Positions 18,343 to 25,734 of a stretch of DNA of 46,543 bases are shown one piece after another. The notes below the pieces were generated by a model. That model saw nothing but the letters and a program-made list of their open reading frames with translations, was not told the origin of the DNA and did no database searches. Every line of letters begins with the position of its first letter. Position 1 is the first letter of the stretch. Source of the DNA: Gammaproteobacteria bacterium (GTDB taxonomy: Bacteria; Pseudomonadota; Gammaproteobacteria; Pseudomonadales; Halieaceae). The position numbers and the translations under genes were made by a program. The stretch spans positions 1 to 46,543 of the forward strand of contig JAHEKX010000016.1 of NCBI GenBank assembly GCA_024644535.1, in the 5' to 3' direction.

Positions 18343-18465
18343 GCTTTGGTGGTCCTTTTGCTAGAGGCGGTATTAATTTGATATTTGTTGGGCCTAGTAG
18401 CTTGTATAAACGAACTGGTTTGCGTTAAGGTTTGGTATTCAAATTTTGAGTATGTGAGGTTTGCT

Positions 18466-19911
18466 GTGGGTAAACGTTTTGATGAGGCGCCTTTCGGTAT
18501 CGATCATGGACCATTTTTAACGGGTGCCTACGCGCCGGTGTTCGATGAAAAAGTGTTAGCAGACTTAGAAGTCGAAGGGGAAATCCCCGCTGATTTGAAC
18601 GGTGTTTATCTGCGCAACGGGCCGGATCAGCGTTTTGAGCCCAAGGCCATGCACCACCCTTTTGATGGTGACGGCATGTTATTTAATGCGCACTTCCATA
18701 ACGGCAAAGTCACCATTCGCAATAAGTGGGTTCGCACCGAAGGTTGGCAAAAGGAAGATCAAACGCGACACTCCGAGTATTGGGGAATCATGTCTTCTCT
18801 GAAGGAGTCCGAAACCCAGCCAATGAAAGATACCGCTAATACCGATGTGATTGGCCACGCGGGTGTCGCCGTAGCCTCTTGGTATCTTGCGGGTGAACCT
18901 TATTTAATCGACCCGATTACGCTTGAGACATTAGGTCCTGCGCCCTATACCGCAGCGCCGGGTTATGGGTTTTCGGCACACCCTAAGGTCGATGAGGTGA
19001 CCGAAGATCTGCTCTATTTCGACTACTTTCATGAAGCGCCTCACATGGCTTATGGCGTAGTGGGGCCTGATAAACAGCTAAAGCACCATGTCGAAATACC
19101 TTTGCCGGGTAACCGTCTGCCCCACGATATGGGCGTTACCGAGCATTATTCGATTTTACATGACCTGCCGGTTTGGCACTGCGAAGAAGCCTATGCTGCG
19201 GGGCGCCATAAAATTGTTTTTAATGCTGAGACACCTGCGCGTTTTGGTGTTATTCCGCGCTATGGTAAAACCGAAGAACTTAAGTGGTTTGAGTTTTCTC
19301 CCTGCTTTTTATACCACGTGGTGAATTCGTGGGAAGAGGGCGACGAAATTGTGATGGTGGCGTGCAGATTTATGCCCGTAATGAAGGCAGACGGCACGAT
19401 TGATGAGGCGCGCACGGCAAAAAATATCGCTGAGCTTAAAATGGACGCGCGTTTGTGGGAGTACCGCATGAATTTGGCGACGGGTGAAGGTCAAGAAAAA
19501 TGCTTAAACCCTGACTTTAATGTCGAGTTTCCCTCCTACGATAGCAGCCGCACGGGGCGTCCAACGCAGTGGGCCTATTTGGTCGATCACGATCCACAGA
19601 CATTGCACTGGATTGGCGTTCGGAAATTCAATACTAGAACCGGCGAGTGCGTTGGAGCATGGACCGACGATCCGGTGCACGCTTGGTATAACGAGCCTTG
19701 GTTCGCACCGGCTGATAATCCAGAAAGTGAAGGCCACGGTTACGTCATTACCTTTGTTTGGAACGATTTAACCAAAGAGCAGCAGCTGCAAGTGTTTGAT
19801 GCCCGTGATATCAGTAAGGGCCCGATTGCTCGAGTGAAAATGCCCATTCGTGTGCCGCAAGGCTTTCATGCCTGTTGGATGTCGGCTGATCGTATTGCTA
19901 AAGCGGCCTAG
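18466..19911 (+). CDS. Carotenoid oxygenase family protein
   Basis: A 481-residue member of the carotenoid/stilbene cleavage oxygenase family, which uses non-haem Fe(II) to split a C=C double bond with O2. The four iron-ligand histidines are visible: H172 (FSAHPKVD), H220 (LPHDMGVTEHY), H284 (FLYHVVNSWEEGD) and H468 (GFHACWM). The family opening PADLNGVYLRNGP and HPFDGDGMLF is also present. I chose the GTG at 18466 because GTGAGG lies about 6 bases before it. The longer frame from 18385 adds 27 residues without family character. The substrate could be an apocarotenoid, a carotenoid or a stilbene-like phenolic; sequence alone does not decide. It follows the HxlR-type regulator on the same strand after 123 bases. 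Confidence 0.92.
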   Translation: MGKRFDEAPFGIDHGPFLTGAYAPVFDEKVLADLEVEGEIPADLNGVYLRNGPDQRFEPKAMHHPFDGDGMLFNAHFHNGKVTIRNKWVRTEGWQKEDQTRHSEYWGIMSSLKESETQPMKDTANTDVIGHAGVAVASWYLAGEPYLIDPITLETLGPAPYTAAPGYGFSAHPKVDEVTEDLLYFDYFHEAPHMAYGVVGPDKQLKHHVEIPLPGNRLPHDMGVTEHYSILHDLPVWHCEEAYAAGRHKIVFNAETPARFGVIPRYGKTEELKWFEFSPCFLYHVVNSWEEGDEIVMVACRFMPVMKADGTIDEARTAKNIAELKMDARLWEYRMNLATGEGQEKCLNPDFNVEFPSYDSSRTGRPTQWAYLVDHDPQTLHWIGVRKFNTRTGECVGAWTDDPVHAWYNEPWFAPADNPESEGHGYVITFVWNDLTKEQQLQVFDARDISKGPIARVKMPIRVPQGFHACWMSADRIAKAA

Positions 19912-19960
19912 TTGCTGAGCTGAAAAAAGAGCGGGATTCGCTTGGCTCTGTACGCGCGTT

Positions 19961-19997
19961 AGTTTAGCTTAGCGGCTTTTTGCAAGCCGCTTAAACT
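19961..19997 (+). promoter_or_regulatory. Long hairpin ending at the methyltransferase start codon
   Basis: The right arm 19984-19997 pairs over all 14 bases with 19961-19978, apart from a 4-base bulge (GCTT) in the left arm. The loop is TTTGC. The stem ends exactly at the base before the ATG at 19998, and no ribosome binding site is seen upstream of that ATG. It may be a terminator-like 3' end for the oxygenase mRNA, although no T-run follows, or a structure that hides the start of the next gene. Confidence 0.5.
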
Positions 19998-20663
19998 ATG
20001 CCCGATTTGCTCAAAGACCATCTTCAATCTCGAATTCCGGGGGCGACGCTGAGTTGGCAATGCCCGCCTCAAACGCCTGATTTACCCTTGTTGCTGATTA
20101 GCGAAAATTATCCTCGCGAGGGCCTGCCGTATGAGGTCGCGCAGGCACTCATGGATAATCCCCCATACTGGTGTTTCTGCTGGGCCAGCGGTCAGGTATT
20201 AGCTAGGTACTTGATGGATAACCCCGAGATCGTTCAGAATCAAACTGTCATCGATTTTGGTGCAGGCTGCGGCATTGTCGCTATTGCTGCAGCGCTTGCT
20301 GGGGCTAAGCGAGTGGTGGCCTGCGACTTGGATTCAAATGCATTGCACGCTTGCAAAATTAATGCCCAACGCAATGGTGTTGCGCTAGATTACAGCGACG
20401 ATGTGTTTGATATTTTGCAGGACTCTGCCTTTGAACGCGCGATTATCACCGTCGCGGATGTCTTTTATGATCGCGACAATTTGCCTTTGTTAGAAACATT
20501 TAACGGTTTTTTTAAAGAGGTCCTAGTCGCTGACTCGCGTTTAAAGGGCATGTCTTTGCCTGGTCTAAAGACCCTGGGTGTTGAGGCTAGTCACACGGTG
20601 CCGGATTTAGACGAATCGGTCGAATTTAATCGCGTGACTTTGTATCGAACGCCACTTCGTTGA
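19998..20663 (+). CDS. Class I SAM methyltransferase, ETFB-lysine-methyltransferase-like
   Basis: A 221-residue methyltransferase with motif I DFGAGCG at residues 86-92, the acidic end of strand 2 in [11 protein letters not shown] (ribose contact), and VADVFYDRD after strand 4. The pre-motif segment [18 protein letters not shown] and the DVFYD signature match the METTL20/ETFbeta lysine methyltransferase group, related to PrmA. The likely role is methylation of a lysine on the electron-transfer flavoprotein beta subunit or a similar protein. That fits a fatty-acid-oxidising context but is inferred. No ribosome binding site precedes the ATG, which sits at the foot of a strong hairpin. It converges on yjbQ with a two-base gap. 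Confidence 0.8.
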   Translation: MPDLLKDHLQSRIPGATLSWQCPPQTPDLPLLLISENYPREGLPYEVAQALMDNPPYWCFCWASGQVLARYLMDNPEIVQNQTVIDFGAGCGIVAIAAALAGAKRVVACDLDSNALHACKINAQRNGVALDYSDDVFDILQDSAFERAIITVADVFYDRDNLPLLETFNGFFKEVLVADSRLKGMSLPGLKTLGVEASHTVPDLDESVEFNRVTLYRTPLR

Positions 20664-20665
20664 TA

Positions 20666-21091
20666 TCAGCGGGATTGACCCTGAAGCGTTAGTACAAGCG
20701 TGCGACTGCCGCCGTAATCGCGGTGTTCGCACAAATAAATACCCTGCCATGTGCCTAATGTTAATTGCCCGTCGCGAATGGGAATTGTCAGTTCTGCTCC
20801 CAGCAAGCTCGATTTGATATGCGCCGGTAAATCATCACTGCCCTCGAGAGTATGTTCATAATAGGGCGCGTTCTCGGGCACTAAGCGGTTAAACACCTTC
20901 TCGAAATCAGTGCGAACTGTGGGGTCGGCGTTTTCGTTGATCGTCAGGGACGCCGATGTGTGCTGAATAAAAACGTGTAGCAAGCCCACTTCGACTTGAC
21001 GTAGAGGCGCAATAGCTTGCTCGATGTCTTGGGTAATTAGATGAAATCCGCGTGCGCGTGAGCCTAATGTGAGTTCAGTTTGATGCCACAT
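20666..21091 (-). CDS. YjbQ/UPF0047 family protein
   Basis: A 141-residue protein of the YjbQ (secondary thiamine-phosphate synthase) family. The signatures are FIQHTSASLTINENADP, then the EGSDDLPAHIKSSLLG stretch with its conserved Asp and His, and LGTWQGIYLCEHRDYGG near the C-terminus. The HTSASL His and the downstream DDxPAH residues form the likely metal site. Some homologues show weak thiamine-phosphate synthase activity; the physiological role is unsettled. I chose the ATG at 21091, with GAAGAG 7 bases upstream, over a TTG at 21106 lacking a binding site. Confidence 0.9.
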   Translation of the reverse strand: MWHQTELTLGSRARGFHLITQDIEQAIAPLRQVEVGLLHVFIQHTSASLTINENADPTVRTDFEKVFNRLVPENAPYYEHTLEGSDDLPAHIKSSLLGAELTIPIRDGQLTLGTWQGIYLCEHRDYGGSRTLVLTLQGQSR

Positions 21092-21348
21092 AGATGTGCT
21101 CTTCAATTTTTGAGAGATTAAGTCTAGATGAACGATGTTAACCGGTTATGGGGTGTGGCAACAATTTTGATGAAAGCGCGTACGCATGCTGTGTTTTCGA
21201 TTTTGAATGGTATGCGAAGTTATCTAGCTGATTTGTATCAAAAAGTATAAGGTTAGCACCAGTAATTCTTAGGCTTGGGTGGCCAAATGTTTATCACTTG
21301 GCTATAGTGCGCGCGCACGAAACAAATACCGACGGATAGAGCAGAGCA

Positions 21349-22122
21349 ATGGCAGCTACATCACCTGTAACAGTAACCGAAGTCACGCATTGGAACGATA
21401 AGTTGTTTAGTTTTAAAACCGAACGCGCGCGTGAGTTTCGTTTTGAAACCGGCCAATTCGTTATGATTGGTCTAGAGATTAACGGTAAGCCTTTGCTTCG
21501 TGCCTATTCGATTGCCAGCGCCAGTTACGACGATCACCTTGAGTTTTTAAGCATCAAAGTGCCCGACGGGCCTCTGACATCTCAGCTGTGTAATATCAAA
21601 GCGGGCGATCAAATTTTATTGGGTAAAAAGCCGGTGGGTTCTTTGTTATTGGCCGACTTAAACCCTGGCCGCAACTTGTTTTTGTTTTCAACCGGTACTG
21701 GCTTAGCGCCATTCATGTCTATTATTCGTGACCCTGCGGCTTACGAACGCTACGAGCATGTGGTTGTGCTACATGGCGTGCGCCGAGTATCGGATTTGGC
21801 CTACAAAGAATACATCACCAAGGACTTGATGGAGCACGAGTTCTTGGGTGAATACACCAGCAAACAGTTACTGTATTACCCCGTTGTGTCACAAGAGCCC
21901 TTCGAACGAGGCGGTCGAATTACCGAGTTGACCCGTTCGGGCAAAATGTGTGAAGAATTGGGTTTACCTCCCATTGATCCAGAGCACGATCGCGCCATGA
22001 TCTGTGGCAGCATGGAAATGCTAAAAGACACGTCGGCTATGCTAGACGAGATGGGTCTTCAGATTTCGCCCAATCAAGGCACCATTGGCGACTACGTGAT
22101 CGAGCGCGCTTTTGTCGGGTAA
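21349..22122 (+). CDS. fpr: Ferredoxin--NADP(+) reductase
   Basis: A 257-residue flavoprotein that moves electrons between NADPH and ferredoxin or flavodoxin. The N-terminal FAD domain carries RAYSIAS (R51, Y53, S54) and the isoalloxazine-side segment FLSIKVPDGPLTSQL. The NADP domain carries LFLFSTGTGLAPFMSI and MICGSMEMLKDT. It ends YVIERAFVG, the short C-terminal tail of the bacterial subclass I (Pseudomonas/Azotobacter-type) Fpr. It stands alone with about 257 bases of upstream DNA before yjbQ. That stretch includes the palindromic TTAACCGGTTA at about 21137-21147, but I cannot assign a regulator. Confidence 0.94.
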   Translation: MAATSPVTVTEVTHWNDKLFSFKTERAREFRFETGQFVMIGLEINGKPLLRAYSIASASYDDHLEFLSIKVPDGPLTSQLCNIKAGDQILLGKKPVGSLLLADLNPGRNLFLFSTGTGLAPFMSIIRDPAAYERYEHVVVLHGVRRVSDLAYKEYITKDLMEHEFLGEYTSKQLLYYPVVSQEPFERGGRITELTRSGKMCEELGLPPIDPEHDRAMICGSMEMLKDTSAMLDEMGLQISPNQGTIGDYVIERAFVG

Positions 22123-22135
22123 AATCCGATTATGG

Positions 22136-22816
22136 TTAATTGGTTTTGAACAACTGTAGCTCAATACCATCCAGTAAAAGATCCAGGCTTTGCTCGAACA
22201 GCTTGTCGATGTCACTAGTGCCTAGCTTGGAAATAAAATCAAAGGCTAGTGTTTGATTTGCATTGTCGGTATTGCCGGCTTCTTTCGAAGCTTCTCGAGG
22301 AGCTTTCACATTTATCGAGTCATCATGTTGAATTTCGATTAGCACAAGTCCTGCAACTCCGCGAATGAAGCTTTGCGTGCACTCAATTTGCTTGGCCTCG
22401 TCACATTCACAAGCGGCGAACACATTCCAAACCGGGGTAATAACCCGAAACCAAGCGTTAGGTATGTGTTGACTCATTTTTAACATAAGCGTTGCGTGCG
22501 GGAAGGTTCTGTGATTTTGCCGCACTGCATAGGCCCATGCGGCTAATGTCTCACGCCACGGAGCGTCGGTTGGAATTTTATCGAGCTCGACGCGCGAGGC
22601 GACTTCTTCGGCTGCAGTTTTCAGCAACTCATCTTGCCCCGAAAAATAGACGTAAATTGCAGCCGGCGTTACTTCAAGTTCTTGCGCTAGGCGCCGGATA
22701 CTAAAGTTCTCGGGGTTAGACGAGTTCAGCAGAGCCAGTGTTTTCTCGATGATTTTATCTCGAGAGAGACTGGGTTTTCGTCCTCGTTTTGTCTGTTTGG
22801 TCTGCATTAGCGTCAT
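22136..22816 (-). CDS. TetR-family transcriptional regulator
   Basis: A 226-residue TetR regulator. The basic start (KRGRKPSLSRDKIIEKTLALL) leads into the HTH with FSIRRLAQELEVTPAAIYVYFSGQDELL. The variable C-terminal ligand domain contains Cys-rich AACECDEAKQIECTQ, unusual enough to mention; it could sense thiols or metals, but that is speculation. It is divergent from the amidohydrolase-Coq4-receptor operon, with 217 bases between, and a palindrome lies just after the predicted promoter there. It is therefore the likely repressor of that operon. Its own 3' end converges with fpr 13 bases away. Two ATGs (22816, 22807) are possible starts. Confidence 0.88.
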   Translation of the reverse strand: MTLMQTKQTKRGRKPSLSRDKIIEKTLALLNSSNPENFSIRRLAQELEVTPAAIYVYFSGQDELLKTAAEEVASRVELDKIPTDAPWRETLAAWAYAVRQNHRTFPHATLMLKMSQHIPNAWFRVITPVWNVFAACECDEAKQIECTQSFIRGVAGLVLIEIQHDDSINVKAPREASKEAGNTDNANQTLAFDFISKLGTSDIDKLFEQSLDLLLDGIELQLFKTN

Positions 22817-22939
22817 TTTTGGTTGCTCTAGGCGCAGTGTACAGCGTCAGTCATCGAACGCAAATTGGCGCGATTTTAGTTGCAATGAACCTAACAGCGT
22901 GCGCTTACCAAATGGGTTATGAAATTTCGTAAGTGAAGG

Positions 22940-22980
22940 TTGACCTGCGGGCTCATAAGGTTATAACTTAACGGTGTTAA
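22940..22980 (+). promoter_or_regulatory. Predicted sigma-70 promoter with adjacent palindromic operator
   Basis: TTGACC (22940-22945) and TATAAC (22962-22967) are spaced 16 bases, close to sigma-70 consensus. Right after them lies the perfect palindrome TTAAC-GGT-GTTAA (22968-22980). A repressor bound there would cover the transcription start of the operon beginning at 23034. The divergent TetR protein is the natural candidate. Confidence 0.5.
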
Positions 22981-23033
22981 TTAAATCATAATAAGCCTAC
23001 AGGGTAGCGATGGGCCCACACGAGGGAAAGTTT

Positions 23034-24752
23034 ATGTCCAGTACATTTATTCACGGCGGCACAGTTGTTGATGGCACGGGTGCGCCAGCCTTTGCAGCAA
23101 ATATAAGAATTGAAGACGGCGTGATTGCTGACATTGGTGCGGATGTATCTAAGCAATCCAATGACGATGTCATCGACGCTACAGGCTGTTACGTGGCGCC
23201 AGGGTTTATCGAGACGCACACCCACTTTGATGCCAATATGTGGTGGCAACCTGATTTGGATCCACTACCAGGTTATGGGGTGACGACAACCATACTAGGC
23301 AATTGCGGATTCACCGCAGCGCCTGTCTCAGACGATGAGGCGGTGCGACTAGAGATGGTTAATATATTCTCGTTTTTCGAGGATATTCCTGTGGCGCCGT
23401 TCTTGGATCACCTCCCTTGGGATTGGCGCACTTGGCCGGAATACAAAGAGTCCATGACGTCTAAAGTAAAGGTGCCCGCGAACTATGCAGCGTTTGTGGG
23501 TCACTTAGCAATACGCCTTGTTGTGATGGGTATGGACGCGTGGGAGCGCGCAGCGACCGCCGCTGAAATTCAGAAGATGTGCGTAATGTTAGACGAGGCT
23601 TTAGCCGCGGGGGCGCTAGGTATGTCGTCTAACTTACTGGATCATGACGGACAAAATCGGCCCGTCCCCACCATGCTTGCGACCGACGATGAATGGGAGG
23701 CTCTGTTCGACGTACTGGCCAAATACCCGGGCGCGACATTGCAGGTTATTGTCGATACCTTTATGCGCAAAACAGCGGCAGAGTCGGTCGAGCGAATTGA
23801 TCGCTTGATTGGCAACAGGCCGATCCGTGCACAAGTTGCGGGCATGGCGCCAACGCTGACTTTCCAGAAAGATATCGAAGAAAAGATTGGGCCTTTGCGT
23901 CGTCGTTTAGCGGCCGAGAAGCGCGATATTCGCGCGGGTTTTGCGCATGTTCCGCCCACCAGTGTAATCAGTATCAAAAAATCGCTGATCTTTGCACAGT
24001 CCAACGACTACGTGTGGCACGAAGTGGTGCTGGCGGAAACCGAAGAAGAAAAGTTACGTATTCTGCAAGATGAAGATTGGCGTGCTCGCGCTCGAGTATC
24101 GTGGGATGAGAAAGTGTGGAAGCATTCGCCTTTTGCCAATCCCCAAAGTTTACTACTGATTAACTCAGAAAATGGTGTTGGACCTGTCGATATTTCATTG
24201 GCGCAGTATGCTGACGATCAGGGTTTGCATCCCTCGGATGCCATGGCCGATTGGCTAATTAGCAACTCGGTGCATTCAACCGTGCACATGGCGCCCTTCC
24301 CACAAGACGAAGAAATGGTGGTGGAACTGATTAAAGACCCGTGGTCAGTTCCTAATATCTCCGATGCCGGTGCTCACGGGCAAATGCTGTGTGGTGGCGG
24401 TGAAAATATTCGCTTGCTGACCTATTACTGCCGTGAGAAAGGCTGGATTACGGTCGAAGAAGCGGTGCACGCCCAAACGGGTAAGTTGGCGGATTTTTTT
24501 GGCTTGCACGATCTGGGCAAGTTGCAGGTCGGCAAGCGAGCCGATATCACCGTGTTTAACATGAATGAAATCGAGCGCCGCCCCATGAAAAAAGCCTTTG
24601 ACGTGCCCGATGAAAATGGCGGGACCACATGGCGCTTTACGCGTGACCCTGCACCTGTAAGGGTGACGATGGTTAACGGTGAGGTAACCTTTGCCGGCGG
24701 CACTGCGACAGGCGCTGTGCCAGGGCAAATGCTTGCCCCCTCGGCTGCTTGA
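23034..24752 (+). CDS. D-aminoacylase-like amidohydrolase
   Basis: A 572-residue amidohydrolase of the N-acyl-D-amino-acid deacylase group. The metal motif is PGFIETHTHFD (H62, H64). The GNCGFTAAPV segment places C91 where D-aminoacylases have their metal-bridging Cys. Later ISDAGAHGQM holds the conserved Asp and His, and LGKLQVGKRADITVFN returns to the beta-domain. It is somewhat longer than typical D-aminoacylases (about 480-500). No signal peptide, so probably cytoplasmic. I chose the ATG at 23034, preceded by GAGGGAAAG, over 23010, which lacks a site. First gene of an operon with a Coq4-like protein and a TonB-dependent receptor. The substrate, probably an N-acyl or cyclic amide compound, is unknown. 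Confidence 0.87.
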   Translation: MSSTFIHGGTVVDGTGAPAFAANIRIEDGVIADIGADVSKQSNDDVIDATGCYVAPGFIETHTHFDANMWWQPDLDPLPGYGVTTTILGNCGFTAAPVSDDEAVRLEMVNIFSFFEDIPVAPFLDHLPWDWRTWPEYKESMTSKVKVPANYAAFVGHLAIRLVVMGMDAWERAATAAEIQKMCVMLDEALAAGALGMSSNLLDHDGQNRPVPTMLATDDEWEALFDVLAKYPGATLQVIVDTFMRKTAAESVERIDRLIGNRPIRAQVAGMAPTLTFQKDIEEKIGPLRRRLAAEKRDIRAGFAHVPPTSVISIKKSLIFAQSNDYVWHEVVLAETEEEKLRILQDEDWRARARVSWDEKVWKHSPFANPQSLLLINSENGVGPVDISLAQYADDQGLHPSDAMADWLISNSVHSTVHMAPFPQDEEMVVELIKDPWSVPNISDAGAHGQMLCGGGENIRLLTYYCREKGWITVEEAVHAQTGKLADFFGLHDLGKLQVGKRADITVFNMNEIERRPMKKAFDVPDENGGTTWRFTRDPAPVRVTMVNGEVTFAGGTATGAVPGQMLAPSAA

Positions 24753-24768
24753 ATAAAGGAGTATAGCG

Positions 24769-25656
24769 ATGACGAATAAAGAGACTCCTTATTTGATGAA
24801 AGGCGCTAAACCACCGACGTCCAACAGTTCGATACTCTTGAGCTCGTCGCGGTACATGAATGACCCGCGGCTGCGTGAGGCGATAGCATTGCGGATGTTG
24901 GGTAAGAACGGCCGTGATCTTCCATCAACCTATACTCTGCCGGCGCTCTTTCAAGCGCTTTCAGAGAATGAAGATTATGAAGAGCTTTTTGCTCTATTTG
25001 CCCAAGAGCGTGCGCAGAACAAAGCCTTTGATGCATGGATGTCAGAAGGCTTCTTGTCGACCATGTCACGCGACGATTTTCGGGATTTTGCACCGGGCAC
25101 GGTGGGGCGTATTTATTACGAGTATCTGCACGATCGTGACTTCGAGCCCAATATTGTCGCTTTTAAACAACCCGAAAATGAAATGGAGTATTGGGTGATT
25201 CGCGCTTCGCAGGTGCACGATGTCTTTGAGCATATCGTTGCCGGTGCGCCTTTTGACGTGATAAATGAGATGGTGCCGACCTCGATGAAGTTAACCAACG
25301 CCCACAAGCATTTAGGCTCGGGTCTGGCGGGTAAACTCACCATCATCAACTCGATTTTGACGACAGGCCAAATTAACCGTGCCACTTTGCACTATCCTGC
25401 TTGCGTGTCGGCTTTACTCGAGCGTCTTGAGCGTGGGCTGATGATTGGCCGCTCATCTGACGCATACTTTATGATGAAGTACGAGGACATCCTGCATTTA
25501 AGTGTGGAGGAGGCTCGCAAGGTAATCGGTATGAACAATACGCTGGAAGTCGATTACGGCGAATTATCAGACATCCTTACCGAAGGCGCTTATGGCGACG
25601 ATATCGAGGCGATGGAGAAGCGTAAAGCTGAGCGCCTAGCGGCTGAAGCGGCGTAG
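24769..25656 (+). CDS. Coq4-like protein with altered metal motif
   Basis: A 295-residue protein whose central part resembles Coq4: FAPGTVGRIYYEYLHDRDF (about 107-125), then YWVIRASQVHDVFEH and an intervening stretch ending in Glu. Coq4 proteins carry HDxxH-x11-E, which binds a metal and acts in ubiquinone ring oxidative decarboxylation. Here the order is H150, D151, three residues, H155, eleven residues, E167: one residue extra between Asp and the second His. The remainder (about 185-270) is helical with conserved-looking charged patches. It sits 16 bases after the amidohydrolase behind AAAGGAG and 78 bases before a TonB-dependent receptor, so a role in catabolism of an imported compound is more likely than quinone synthesis. 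Family assignment is moderate. Confidence 0.65.
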   Translation: MTNKETPYLMKGAKPPTSNSSILLSSSRYMNDPRLREAIALRMLGKNGRDLPSTYTLPALFQALSENEDYEELFALFAQERAQNKAFDAWMSEGFLSTMSRDDFRDFAPGTVGRIYYEYLHDRDFEPNIVAFKQPENEMEYWVIRASQVHDVFEHIVAGAPFDVINEMVPTSMKLTNAHKHLGSGLAGKLTIINSILTTGQINRATLHYPACVSALLERLERGLMIGRSSDAYFMMKYEDILHLSVEEARKVIGMNNTLEVDYGELSDILTEGAYGDDIEAMEKRKAERLAAEAA

Positions 25657-25734
25657 TTAATCTGAATGGATGAAGCCAGAGAAGGAATTATCTTCTAAGG
25701 TGTTAATAGAACTTAAAAAAATAAGGATGTGAAT

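Noticed and set aside
24345-24728. Antisense frame opposite the D-aminoacylase-like gene
   Set aside because: The true gene on the plus strand has clear metal-site motifs; the opposite frame is a shadow.
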